A DNA stretch of 64,000 nucleotides from JABJGO01 sp963921245. GTDB lineage: Bacteria; Pseudomonadota; Alphaproteobacteria; Rhodospirillales; Casp-alpha2. The stretch spans positions 1,922,001 through 1,986,000 of the forward strand of contig CAWUEY030000001.1 in assembly GCA_963921245.4 (NCBI GenBank). The letters run 5' to 3'. Positions 1-8,300 of this stretch are shown piece after piece (position 1 is the first letter of the stretch; every line of letters begins with the position of its first letter). The notes beneath the pieces are model-generated. The model was not told the origin of the DNA. It ran no database searches and saw nothing but the letters and a program-made list of their open reading frames with translations. The translations under genes were made by a program, and so were the position numbers.

Positions 1-141
1 GGTAGCCGCGTCGATGTCTATCTGCCCAAAGGTGCCGTGCCTCTTGTTACAGAGGGTCAAACCGCCGTTGCCGGCGAAACGGTCATTGCCGATCTCAAGG
101 CCAAGCGGACCGAGAAAAAGCGTGAAGGACGTGCGTCCTGA
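1..141 (+). CDS. psd: Phosphatidylserine decarboxylase, C-terminal end (partial)
   Basis: The window opens inside this gene. Frame 1 reads GSRVDVYLPKGA and ends KREGRAS at a TGA (139-141). In Psd the Gly-Ser bond of this motif is where the proenzyme cuts itself, and the serine becomes the pyruvoyl group of the small alpha chain. The visible part is therefore almost exactly the alpha subunit. Psd decarboxylates phosphatidylserine to phosphatidylethanolamine at the inner membrane. The next gene, pssA, starts one base after this stop and makes the substrate, so the two form a phospholipid operon. The 5' part lies outside the window. Confidence 0.85.
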   Translation, partial: GSRVDVYLPKGAVPLVTEGQTAVAGETVIADLKAKRTEKKREGRAS

Positions 142-142
142 C

Positions 143-949
143 ATGGCTTCTGGGAGGCCCTCCCCTTCCGATAATCTGCCGTCTGGCCCGCCTCGGCAGG
201 ATAGAGGGCTGTCCTTTAACCGGATGATCCCCAATCTTCTGACCCTGCTGGCGTTGTGTGCGGGGATGACCGCCATCCGGTTTGCCCTTCAAGAGCGCTG
301 GGAACATGCCGCCCTCGCGTTGGTGGCCGCCGCCATTCTCGATACTCTGGACGGGCGCGTTGCCCGACTGTTGAAAGGCGCCAGCAGGTTCGGCGCTGAA
401 CTGGACAGCCTGTCCGATTTCATCTCTTTCGGTGTTGCGCCGGCGATGATGATCTATCTCTGGGCGTTACAGGGAACCAGCCGCCTTGCCTGGCTACTGG
501 CCCTTGTTTTTGCCTGCTGCATGGCGCTGCGCCTGGCACGCTTTAACACCATGCTCGACGACAAGAGTGCCCCGGCCTGGAAGTCCGGGTTTTTCACCGG
601 CACCCCGGCACCGGCGGGCGCGGGCCTCGCGCTGTTTCCCATGGTCCTGTCCTTCCAGATCGGCGATGACGTTGTTCGTACACCGGAAGTCGTGACCCTG
701 TTCATGATCGGAACGGCCTACCTCATGATCAGCCGGGTTCCAACCTTCTCGTTCAAACGCATGAAGGTTCAGCGCCATTGGGTCTTGCCAATACTCGTGT
801 TTTTTGTGGTTCTTGTGGCGGCATCTTTCAGCGCACCATGGCTGACGCTGACAGCCGTGCTGGTGAGCTATATGTTCAGCATCCCCATTGCCGTCATGCG
901 CCACGCCAGGCTGAACCGGCAATGGAAAGCGAAACACCCGGACGGTTAA
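143..949 (+). CDS. pssA: CDP-diacylglycerol-serine O-phosphatidyltransferase
   Basis: This 268-aa multi-pass membrane enzyme joins CDP-diacylglycerol and serine to make phosphatidylserine. The CDP-alcohol phosphatidyltransferase signature is clear: DTLDGRVARLL, then G, then LDSLSDF, which matches DGx2ARx8Gx3Dx3D. Several hydrophobic segments follow through the C-terminus. The ATG at 143 is chosen because it sits one base after the psd stop. An upstream in-frame start would overlap psd widely. The last 89 bp of this gene are repeated downstream at 1644-1732 as part of a tandem duplication. Confidence 0.93.
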   Translation: MASGRPSPSDNLPSGPPRQDRGLSFNRMIPNLLTLLALCAGMTAIRFALQERWEHAALALVAAAILDTLDGRVARLLKGASRFGAELDSLSDFISFGVAPAMMIYLWALQGTSRLAWLLALVFACCMALRLARFNTMLDDKSAPAWKSGFFTGTPAPAGAGLALFPMVLSFQIGDDVVRTPEVVTLFMIGTAYLMISRVPTFSFKRMKVQRHWVLPILVFFVVLVAASFSAPWLTLTAVLVSYMFSIPIAVMRHARLNRQWKAKHPDG

Positions 950-2403
950 GCCGTCTCAAGCGCATTTTCACCATGGCACGACGCAGAAGATGCTCTATAA
1001 TCGCCCGCTCAGAAGGTAATAAATTCGCCTCATAATCGCTTCATTCGTCAAGTTTCATTCTTCAAGTTTCATTCGTCAAATACTGTATCTGGACATGCAA
1101 TCGGACAATGTAATTACGAGCACGATCGAAGAACGCATCGAAGATAAGGGCGATCCTGCAACACAGTCAATCTATGCCTATTGGCAAAGCTTGAAAGGAA
1201 CGCGGCTGGCACCCACCTGGTCGAGTTGGGAGTGGATGGAGATACCGCTCAGCGCCATCCCCTATTGCGGGGTTGTGGATGTTATCCGGACCGCTGGGAA
1301 CCTGGACTTTATCTATCGGTTCTGGGGCACGGCTCAGGTGAAGGCGCATCAACAGGAATTGACCGGAAAATCCCTAAAAAATATGCGCCCAAGGTCATTG
1401 AGTGACCAGGTTTTCACCCAATATTCCATTTGCTACGACCGACAGACACCCTGCCTGTTCACAACCACCATTGAAAATGAACGATTAGATCAGACGATCA
1501 GGAAATATTCCCTGCGGCTGCCGTTTACGGGCGATGCCAACAATGCCAACACTGCCGACCACGCCATCACCCAACTGTTTGCCTATTCCTTCATCGATGC
1601 GGATGAACAGATTACCCGTCGCGTTTTGCTGAATGAAGGCCGCTGGTGAGCCATATGTTCAGCATCCCCATTGCCGTCATGCGCCACGCTAGGCTGAACC
1701 GGCAGTGGAAAGCGAAACGCCCGGACGGTTAAGCCGTCTCAAGCGCATTTTCACCATGGCGCGACACAGAAGATGCTCTATAATTGCCCGCTCAGAAGGT
1801 GAAAAGTTCGCCCTGTAATCGCCTCCCTCGTCAAACGTTCCTCGTCAAACACTGTATCTGGACATGCAATCGGACAATGTGATCACGCACGGCATCGAAA
1901 AACGCATCGAAGATGCGGGCGGTCCTGCAACAAAGCCAATCTATGCCTATTGGCAACGCTTGAAAGGATCACGGCTGGCACCCACCTGGTCGAATTGGGA
2001 CTGGATGGAGATACCGCTCAGCGCCATCCCCTATTGCGGGGTCGTGGATGTTATCTGGAACGCTGAAAATCTGGACTTTATCTATCGGTTCTGGGGCACG
2101 GCCTACGTGGAGGCATATCAACAGGAATTGACCGGAAAGTCCGTAAGAGATATTCGCCACAAGTCATTGAGTGATCAGGTTTTCACCCAATATTCAATTT
2201 GCTACGAACGACAGGTACCCTGCCTGTTCACAACCACCATTAAAAACGAACGGTTCGATCAGACGGTCAAGGAACGTTCCTTGCGGCTGCCGTTTATCGG
2301 CAATGCCAACAGTACCGACGGCGTCATCACCCACCTGTTTGCCTATTCCTTCATCGATACGGATCAAGAGATTGTCCGTCGCGTTTTGCTGAACGAAGGG
2401 GGT
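861..2403 (+). repeat. Tandem duplication: pssA tail plus PAS gene, unit about 783 bp
   Basis: Sequence starting at 861 inside the 3' end of pssA recurs at 1644. The second copy runs through the pssA stop, the intergenic spacer and a whole PAS gene to about 2403. The offset is 783 bp. The junction lies at the 3' end of the first PAS gene. The copies differ by many substitutions and a few small indels, so the duplication is not recent. The piece at 1644-1732 is a non-functional relic of pssA. Confidence 0.93.
1095..1649 (+). CDS. PAS_5-type PAS-domain protein, copy 1
   Basis: The product has 184 aa. The segment YAYWQSLKGTRLAPTW, then IPLSAIPYCGVVDV, then LDFIYRFWGTA follows the pattern of the PAS_5 family common in Rhodospirillales (YW..L.G.R..P, I..L.P....VDV, F.YR..GT). 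No kinase, GGDEF or DNA-binding domain is present, so this is a single-domain sensor or partner protein with unknown ligand. It is one of two paralogues made by the local duplication. Its C-terminal residues GRW run into the duplicated pssA tail, so its end differs slightly from copy 2. Confidence 0.75.
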   Translation: MQSDNVITSTIEERIEDKGDPATQSIYAYWQSLKGTRLAPTWSSWEWMEIPLSAIPYCGVVDVIRTAGNLDFIYRFWGTAQVKAHQQELTGKSLKNMRPRSLSDQVFTQYSICYDRQTPCLFTTTIENERLDQTIRKYSLRLPFTGDANNANTADHAITQLFAYSFIDADEQITRRVLLNEGRW

Positions 2404-2406
2404 TGA
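1864..2406 (+). CDS. PAS_5-type PAS-domain protein, copy 2
   Basis: The product has 180 aa and is clearly homologous along its whole length to the protein at 1095-1649. It has the same start (MQSDNVIT), the same YAYWQ...RLAPTWS region and the same YRFWGTA core. Most differences are substitutions, and copy 2 lacks a short stretch near its C-terminus (NANSTDGVIT against NANNANTADHAIT). The open frame in both copies suggests selection for protein function after duplication. Function is unknown beyond a PAS sensory fold. A helical region precedes the final RRVLLNEGG. Confidence 0.75.
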   Translation: MQSDNVITHGIEKRIEDAGGPATKPIYAYWQRLKGSRLAPTWSNWDWMEIPLSAIPYCGVVDVIWNAENLDFIYRFWGTAYVEAYQQELTGKSVRDIRHKSLSDQVFTQYSICYERQVPCLFTTTIKNERFDQTVKERSLRLPFIGNANSTDGVITHLFAYSFIDTDQEIVRRVLLNEGG

Positions 2407-2817
2407 CTCGCCTTCTGAGCCGTGCCCTTCCGGCCTGCTCCTTGTTGAAAAGGGGCGTTTTTTGTCACTCTCTTTCTGGCCTGGATTGCTCTCACAGGCG
2501 TTGGGGTCGCAGGGGTTGGGGTCATTGTAGGGGGCAAGGTCAGGACACGCTCAGGGATTCTCGGCCTTTCTTCCGCCTTCGCCCGGCGCGGCGGCCCGGC
2601 CATTCCCACCCCGCCCAGGTATTTTCAGGCATTCTCGGCCTTTCTTTCGCCTTCGGTTGGCGCGCTTGGTCCGCTTTGTCCTTCCGGCGCGGTTGGCGCG
2701 CCCGCCGCGATCAGGGCATCGTACATTTCAGCGTTCATGGTGCTCATGCGCCTACTATCATCCTTGCCGCCGGGGTCTGTCAATGCCGTCGGCGGTGTCG
2801 GCGGGGTGTTTACGTGT
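2407..2817. other. Gene-poor spacer with an imperfect direct repeat
   Basis: I see no convincing large gene here. A stretch of roughly 30 bp (ATTCTCGGCCTTTCTTCCGC followed by CTTCG) occurs near 2557 and again near 2631, with a few changes. Only a 40-codon minus-strand frame (2625-2747) looks possibly coding. This spacer marks the change from core phospholipid genes to accessory DNA. Confidence 0.5.
2625..2747 (-). CDS. Possible small protein downstream of the methyltransferase
   Basis: A 40-codon frame begins MSTMNAEMYDALIAAGAP and then becomes Pro/Gly/Glu-rich before its stop. It lies about 70 bp downstream of the methyltransferase gene and in the same direction, so it could be co-transcribed. 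The N-terminal part looks like an amphipathic helix. The low-complexity tail overlaps the direct repeat of the spacer, so it may be a truncated remnant. There is no domain call. This is a tentative gene. Confidence 0.3.
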   Translation of the reverse strand: MSTMNAEMYDALIAAGAPTAPEGQSGPSAPTEGERKAENA

Positions 2818-5802
2818 TTACGGGGTTTTGGAGGTGGCCGTCATTTTTGTGTAGCGCTGGAACAGGTCTTCGAGGCGTTCGGTGTCGTTCTTGAAGCGCC
2901 GCCCGATGTAGATACGCTCCAAAACTTCATCACCCAGATCATGGGCGGCGCGTAGGTTCCCAGGCATCGGGTTATAGAGATCGGCGATGGTCGCCGGGAA
3001 ATGGGCCTCACGGGCCAGCAGAATATCACGGGCCGCGCGGGTGAGGTCTTCTTTGTTCTTCTCGGTCAGTTTGGGCACGGGGAACGTGTTCCAGCCCAGG
3101 GTGTTGGAGTAGCTGTAATCTGTTTTCAATTTCCCACAGACGGTGGCGATCCAGACCAGATGCAGTTTCGAGGCGATAATCGCCATGTTCCACAGCGGTG
3201 CATCGTAGAGGGCGAAATTTTTATTACTTACTATCGTGCTTTTAGGCAGCAACCCAACCGGTAGATACTCTCTGTTTTCCGATGAAACACCTGGAACCAC
3301 TATTGTATGTGAGCTTGCAGTTCCAGCAATCCATTCCATCCTGTGAGGTGTGTCAGCTAGTTCCTTTGTGGCCTGCTTGACAGACCTCTTTCTAAACGCC
3401 CTAACATTTTCGATTCGCCGCGAAAGTTCAGGCAACTCAAGTGCTTGATCAAGCTGATCATCTTCAATCCAAAGGCAGTAACGCTCCTTACCCTGAATGA
3501 ACTCGGCGGAGCCAAGAAACCTCCTGATAAACCGCGCGCGTTGTTTTTCTGTCAGTGACAGGGCGTCCACTTCCGCCGTGCTCAACAGGAGATTGCCGCC
3601 GTCTGTTGGCTTGTTACCGAATACCATTTCTGGCAGATCACAAATGGGTCTTGCGGCCCGCTCAACAATCACATTTGGGCCGGGTACAAGATACGCGTTG
3701 ATATGGTCAGCCGCCTGCTCTGTGGGAATGCCGTCATCGCCTAAGGAGAATAACCGCCGCGTTTTGCCCGCCCGGTTCGAGAGACCGACAATAACCACCG
3801 TGACGCCCGCATTATGGCTGGCCAGGTTTGCCCACTTGAAAGACGTATGGGCGAACGAAATCTCATGCCCTGTCTCGAATATGGGTTGCCAGAGAAGAGA
3901 AACCTGCTGCCCCTGACAGATTGAGTTTGTGCTAACAAAGGCCGCCGCCCCAGGTGTCCGGGTCCCGAAATCGGCGGCCTTCATGAACCAGCCCGCGACA
4001 TAATCGAGAGACTTCCAATTCTTCACGCGGCCCGTGAAAACAAACTGCATATCTTCCTTCTGCTCTTTTGACTGCCACGTAGAGCCCTTATACGGTGGGT
4101 TGCCGCAGATGTAGGTTTCACCGCCCTCGTTCTCAAAGTCGATCTCGGATTGATCGTGCGGCGTGTGGAGAAGGTCATGGGCGGCGAGCTTCACCGCCTT
4201 GCCAGTGGGCGGGCAGATGGAAAGCCAATCGAGGCGAAGCGCATTGCCGCAGGTAATCCAGTTCTGTGTATCGAGCGGCAGGAACGCGGCCAAGGCTTCC
4301 TGTTGCCCGCGATAGAGGACATCGCACTGGTATTCGGCAATGATGAGGGCCAAGCGGGCGATTTCTGCCGGGAAATCGCGAAGCTCAATGCCCCGGAAGT
4401 TGGTGAGCGGGATTACTGACTTCTCATGGGTCTCGCCCCGGCGTTTATTGATCTCATGCTCAATGGCCCGCATTTCCTTATAAGCAATGACAAGGAAGTT
4501 CCCCGACCCACAGGCCGGGTCAAACACCCGTATGGTGGCGAGCCGCCCGCGCAGGTTCAAGAGCTTCCGGCCATTGTCGCCCGCGCGGTCCAACTGGTCA
4601 CGCAGGTCATCTAAGAACAGCGGGTTCAAGACCTTGAGGATATTGGGCACGCTGGTGTAATGCATGCCCAAAGCACCCCGCTCCTCTTCATCGGCCACGG
4701 CCTGGATCATGGAGCCGAAGATATCGGGGTTGATCTGTTGCCAGTCGAGGCCGCCCACATGCAAAAGATAAGAGCGCGCCATGCGGGAGAACCGGGGGGC
4801 TTCGGTGTTCCCTGAAAACAGCCCACCGTTCACATAGGGGAAGTCATTTGCCCAGCGCGGCAAGCCAGCCGCCCCCCTGTCGCTTAAATCGGTGCTCATG
4901 GCGCGAAAGATCTCGCCAATGACCTCATGGGTATTGGTCTGTGTATTGGCAGGCGTATTGGCGGGCGTATTGTTAGAATGTGTATTGGCAGGTGTTTGGG
5001 CGGGCGTTTTGGCATGGGGTTGGGCGGGCGGTTTGGTGTGGGGTTGGGTATGGGGTTGGGCGACCCCGCGACCCGAAGCAGAGGTCATCTGTTCAATGGT
5101 CCCAGTGAACAGGTTGTCCTTGAGAAAAATGTCGGTGTCTTCGGCAAAGAAGCAGAAGATCAGGCGCGCCATAAAATGGTTCATGTCTGAGCGCCGCTCC
5201 GGCGTGCCCCAGTCGGGATTATGGCGCAAAAGCTCCACATACAGCTTGTTGAGGCGGCTGGTGGCGCGGATATCAAACGCGTTCTCGCGAATTTGTTTGA
5301 CCGTCGTGATCCCCGCCAGCGGCAGGAAAAACCCGAAATGGTTAGGGAAATCCTTGTAGTCACAGGCGATGGTATCGCCGGAGCTCAGGTTTTCCGCCTC
5401 AAACCACTGACCGTCGGTGGCCAGCACATATCCGACCCCGTTGCGCGCCGTGTTGGTGGCCCGGCTGGCCTTGAGCGCGGCGAGCGTAGCCGTGACGCCG
5501 CCTGTATTATTGCCTGTATCACTGGCTGTATCACTGGCTGCATCACCGGCTGTATCATCGCTGGCATCACCACCTGTATTACCAACGCCTGCATTCTCGC
5601 CGCCACAGCACGCCAGGTGGATGTGGCCCCGCTGTAGGACACCGCCCGGCACGTCTGAGGGATTGGTTGCGCCGTTGCGAAGCTTCTTGATGGTGGTGGA
5701 TTTGTTGCCGAACGCCTCAAGAAAGGCAAAAGGAAACTCAGCCGCATCGAACGGCGCCTCAGCCAGGGCCGATATGGCCTCCTCAATCTCCACAGCGTTC
5801 AA
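2818..5802 (-). CDS. MmeI-like class I SAM-dependent DNA methyltransferase
   Basis: The protein has 994 aa. Order of parts: an MmeI_N-like start (EFPFAFLEAFGNKSTTIKKL), a helical segment (HFGFFLPLAGI and MARLIFCFFAEDTDIF), the SAM-binding motif I VFDPACGSGNFLV near residue 423, the catalytic motif IV GNPPY near 565, and a target-recognition and C-terminal region (LVWIATVCGKLKTDYSYSNT, NTFPVP). It is predicted to methylate adenine-N6 or cytosine-N4. I do not see a D...ExK nuclease motif before the methylase part, so it looks like a methylase-only member and not a type IIG restriction enzyme. Two low-complexity insertions, at about residues 67-105 and 241-292, are coded by minisatellites. No partner restriction gene is adjacent. 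Confidence 0.85.
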   Translation of the reverse strand: MNAVEIEEAISALAEAPFDAAEFPFAFLEAFGNKSTTIKKLRNGATNPSDVPGGVLQRGHIHLACCGGENAGVGNTGGDASDDTAGDAASDTASDTGNNTGGVTATLAALKASRATNTARNGVGYVLATDGQWFEAENLSSGDTIACDYKDFPNHFGFFLPLAGITTVKQIRENAFDIRATSRLNKLYVELLRHNPDWGTPERRSDMNHFMARLIFCFFAEDTDIFLKDNLFTGTIEQMTSASGRGVAQPHTQPHTKPPAQPHAKTPAQTPANTHSNNTPANTPANTQTNTHEVIGEIFRAMSTDLSDRGAAGLPRWANDFPYVNGGLFSGNTEAPRFSRMARSYLLHVGGLDWQQINPDIFGSMIQAVADEEERGALGMHYTSVPNILKVLNPLFLDDLRDQLDRAGDNGRKLLNLRGRLATIRVFDPACGSGNFLVIAYKEMRAIEHEINKRRGETHEKSVIPLTNFRGIELRDFPAEIARLALIIAEYQCDVLYRGQQEALAAFLPLDTQNWITCGNALRLDWLSICPPTGKAVKLAAHDLLHTPHDQSEIDFENEGGETYICGNPPYKGSTWQSKEQKEDMQFVFTGRVKNWKSLDYVAGWFMKAADFGTRTPGAAAFVSTNSICQGQQVSLLWQPIFETGHEISFAHTSFKWANLASHNAGVTVVIVGLSNRAGKTRRLFSLGDDGIPTEQAADHINAYLVPGPNVIVERAARPICDLPEMVFGNKPTDGGNLLLSTAEVDALSLTEKQRARFIRRFLGSAEFIQGKERYCLWIEDDQLDQALELPELSRRIENVRAFRKRSVKQATKELADTPHRMEWIAGTASSHTIVVPGVSSENREYLPVGLLPKSTIVSNKNFALYDAPLWNMAIIASKLHLVWIATVCGKLKTDYSYSNTLGWNTFPVPKLTEKNKEDLTRAARDILLAREAHFPATIADLYNPMPGNLRAAHDLGDEVLERIYIGRRFKNDTERLEDLFQRYTKMTATSKTP
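4925..5080 (-). repeat. In-frame minisatellite in the methyltransferase (Pro/Thr/Ala/Gln/His)
   Basis: Short GT-rich units of about 6-12 bp (TGTATTGGCAGG, CGTATTGGCGGG, GGGTTGGG on the plus strand) are repeated and encode a stretch such as QPHTQPHTKPPAQPHAK and TPANTPANTQTNTH. The units keep the reading frame. The stretch is inserted between the helical and methylase domains. Confidence 0.85.
5488..5600 (-). repeat. In-frame minisatellite in the methyltransferase (Asp/Thr/Gly/Ser)
   Basis: Units around TGTATCACTGGC are repeated about six to eight times with variation. They encode TGGDASDDTAGDAASDTASD and similar. The stretch sits just after the N-terminal domain, where family members usually have a short charged loop. 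Confidence 0.85.
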
Positions 5803-6192
5803 GGCATAACCCCCTTAGCCAAGCCTGTTGACAATTGCTGTTAACAATCCCCTCAACAGGCCCTTTTGACAAGCCTGTTAACAAGCCTCCTGACAACCCT
5901 CTCAGAAAAAACGGGCAACAGGCCCGAAGCACCCCTCACCCAGGGCGGCACCCTTGGAAGAACCAGGGCCAATGGCCCGAATCGTTTGACCCGACTATCA
6001 GGCGTTTTAAGGGGGTTGTAAAGACACGAGGGAAAGGCCAGGGAAAAAATCAAGGAAGAAAGATAGTGCACCAGGGCTGGCCTTCATTCCGGCGGTACAT
6101 ACACCACCGCACACACAACAGCAAAGAGGCTAGCCCATAAAACCCTTGATCAACGGGATAAAGACACCCACAAGAATGGCACCGCCGATCTA
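5803..6192. promoter_or_regulatory. Upstream region of the methyltransferase with repeated GTTRACAA motifs
   Basis: No gene is evident in these 390 bp. Between 5816 and 5900 the words CCTGTTGACAA, GCTGTTAACAA, CTCAACAGGCC, TTGACAAGCC and CCTGTTAACAAGCC follow one another. Read on the minus strand, AACAGGCTTG and TTGTTAACA each recur just before the methyltransferase start. They could be operator copies or a degenerate repeat. The remaining part up to 6192 may hold the lost 5' region of the ParA fragment. Confidence 0.35.
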
Positions 6193-6912
6193 GTGCTGGT
6201 GCCCATGCAAGGGAGCCAACTCGACGCCGACCAGGCCGCCCGCGTCATGAAGCTGATCGAGCGCGAGGCCCGCGCTTACCGGCGCGCCATTCCCTACGCA
6301 ATTGTTTATATCCGCACCTCGGCCGCCATCAGAGGTCGGGATTTTCGCCATATCGAGAAACAGCTCGGTGAGATGGAGATGATCGAGAGAGCCGCGTTCC
6401 GGGCGGTCTTCCAGCTTGGCGGTACGCTCTATGATCTGCAAAAGTCGGAGGTCAACAACCCCCATGACGCCATCGGCAACGCGGAGGCCCTGACCGAGGC
6501 CGTGGTCGCCTTCATCGACGATAAAGCGCCCGTTCGGGAAGGGGCCATCATGGGTGAGAACAGGAAACGCGGCAGCCTGGATGGCGCAGGCGGCAGCGAA
6601 GCCGATAAAAAGGAGCCGGATTTCAGTGGCTTTAAGCCCCGCGCGGCCCCACACCATGAGCCCGTCGAGCCGGCGCGGCGGACAGCCGGTGAAAGCGGCT
6701 TCACGGCCCGCCATGCGCCCCCGGAGCCGGCCGTGCCGCAGGTCGACGGGCGGCGGCTCCGCGCCATCCACCGCACGGCGCAGCTCAATATCTCCGTGAA
6801 GCCCGAAACCAAGGACCGTTTCTGGACCCTGGCCCATGCGTCGGGGGACAGGGCCGGTGAGGATTTTCTCAAGCGCCTGAGGGATCACTTCATTAACAAG
6901 GAGGATAGTTGA
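6193..6912 (+). pseudogene. parA: ParA C-terminal fragment fused to a partition-associated protein
   Basis: Residues 1-110 match the C-terminal half of plasmid-type ParA ATPases: LVPMQGSQLDADQAARVMKL, then IPYAIVYIRTSAAIR, then FRAVFQLGGTLYDL. The Walker A half is missing, and the frame upstream carries no P-loop. From the Met at 6550 the same frame continues into a basic/proline-rich protein ending RTAQLNISVKPETKDRF...LKRLRDHF, which resembles the small centromere-binding or stability proteins coded after parA. The two were probably separate genes that are now one frame. Without a nucleotide-binding site it cannot work as a partition ATPase. The downstream half alone might still be made. Confidence 0.65.
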
Positions 6913-6980
6913 TCGGGGGACAGGATTTTTAAATCATGAACAGGACGGAGTGGCCGCTATGGGTCGAGCACGAACGGCTT

Positions 6981-7248
6981 CTAAAGCCACTCCTCCAAAT
7001 CCTGCCGTCCAATGATGGCCATGATTTCCACGCTCTCCCCGGCAACCCGGAAATAAATATTGTCGCGGTTCCTGAAAACACAGCGCCGGTATCCCGCCCG
7101 CAAGTCGTCCACTCTCGGATACAATAACGGGTCGTTCGCTATTTTTTGGAACTGCTCTATCAGACCGAAAAAATAGGCGTCCGCCTGCACCTCTCCATGA
7201 TGGCGCACACCCCACTGGTGGATACTCGGAAAGTTTATAGCTCCCCAT
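6981..7248 (-). pseudogene. parE: ParE/RelE-family toxin, frameshifted
   Basis: The body is a clear ParE: SIHQWGVRHHGEVQADAYFF, then DPLLYPRVDDLRAGYRRCVF, ending EIMAIIGRQDLEEWL. The expected start, MGSYKLS at 7248, overlaps the antitoxin stop as in normal parDE operons, but it lies in a different frame from the body. Between YKLS and SIHQWG roughly eight codons of the usual N-terminal helix are absent and the frame changes. A short deletion therefore inactivated the toxin. An internal ATG at 7208 could give a 75-aa N-truncated product, probably not toxic. Confidence 0.75.
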
Positions 7249-7480
7249 TGCTGCGCAATTCCGCTTTTGATGCGGCAAGGATTTGCTCGGGCGTTCGGCT
7301 CGAAAAACCGGATTGTTCGGCTGCGATCAGCCGTTGGCGGATCACCTCGATCTCACGGGCACGGCGGATCAGGTCATTGACCACTTCGCTACGGCTGGCG
7401 AACTCGCCGCTATTAATCTGGGCTTGTATCCATTCCTCGTTGGGTGTCGAGATCGACAAACTTGCGCGTGTTCCTGCCAT
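7235..7480 (-). CDS. parD: ParD-family antitoxin
   Basis: The protein has 81 aa. The N-terminus ASLSISTPNEEWIQAQINSG followed by EFASRSEVVNDLIRRA is the ribbon-helix-helix DNA-binding pattern of ParD antitoxins. The C-terminal tail (RTPEQILAASKAELRSNG) is the toxin-wrapping segment. The gene looks intact although its partner toxin is broken. Such antitoxins repress their own promoter, which would lie in the 7481-7560 region. It may persist as a repressor or as a decoy against related toxins. Confidence 0.85.
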   Translation of the reverse strand: MAGTRASLSISTPNEEWIQAQINSGEFASRSEVVNDLIRRAREIEVIRQRLIAAEQSGFSSRTPEQILAASKAELRSNGEL

Positions 7481-8256
7481 CGTTTTAGCCCTTCAAAGAG
7501 TGTGCGATTTTGATGTAATTTTACATCATGCCTTTCTTCTTGTCCAATCCCCTGGATGGAACCGCCTGCAAGAAGCTAACGCTCAGTGTGGTGCAAAAAC
7601 GGCCTTCTCCCTACGTGAGCAGGCGCGGGTACTGTATGCTCGCGGCAATTATCGGCCTTTCTGAACGGGTCGAAAGCAGGCCGCATCTGTCGGACATTCG
7701 TCGAACTTTCCTTATAATTCATTGATAAATAAAAGCTATTTTTGTTCGACCTTTGTTCGACACGAAAAAACTTCTATTCGACGCACTTAAGTCTATGAAA
7801 TCATTCACGTTTTCAGGATGCTACGCTAGTAGCGACAGGTGTGGGAGATATGCCGCCATAAGGCGTCCATGGATAGCGTGAAGGTGCAACCTTCGGAGCT
7901 ATGAACGGGAATTTCGAGGATGATGGGATGAAGGTCCCCGGCGGGGACTGTGAGGGGGGACCGGAACCCGCGCCAGCGATCGTCACCCGCATGGGCGGAG
8001 ACACGGGACGCGGCTCCGTGACGAGGCGCGAAGCGCCGAGGAGTAGAGCGCAGCCCGCCGAAGGCGGAGGCGCCCAAATCCGGCCGGCGAACACAAGGAT
8101 ACCGGCCTGTAAGAAACCGGTCCTGCGCCAAGCGACAAACCGACAGATCGGACAATCGCCGCCGCGAAGCGGCCGTCTTCGGCAAAGTCTCAAAAGCAGG
8201 GGGCCGTGTCGCCAGGCGGCACCTTGCCCGCCCTTGTCTGCCCCGGACGGGCGAGC
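7481..8256. other. Non-coding stretch with AT-rich TTCGAC repeats
   Basis: I find no supportable gene. From about 7690 to 7790 the DNA is AT-rich, unlike its GC-rich surroundings. It carries TTCGTCGAAC, TTTTTGTTCGAC, TTTGTTCGAC and ATTCGAC. This may be a promoter/operator region or a relic of a plasmid replication or partition site. From 7820 to 8250 the sequence is GC-rich, with long frames that look like chance. Confidence 0.4.
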
Positions 8257-8294
8257 AAAAAGAAAGCCCCCGCCGGATGTCTCCGGCAGGGCTC
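8257..8294 (-). terminator. Intrinsic terminator after the 51-aa gene
   Basis: On the minus strand the sequence reads GCCCTGCCGGA, a short loop, TCCGGCGGGGGC, then TTTCTTTTT. A GC-rich stem plus a T run right after the small gene at 8301-8456 is a typical rho-independent terminator. Confidence 0.75.
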
Positions 8295-8300
8295 GATGTC

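Noticed and set aside
2403..2894. A 163-codon plus-strand frame after the second PAS gene
   Set aside because: It overlaps the end of the methyltransferase, covers direct repeats, and its Arg/Trp/Ser-rich composition looks non-coding.
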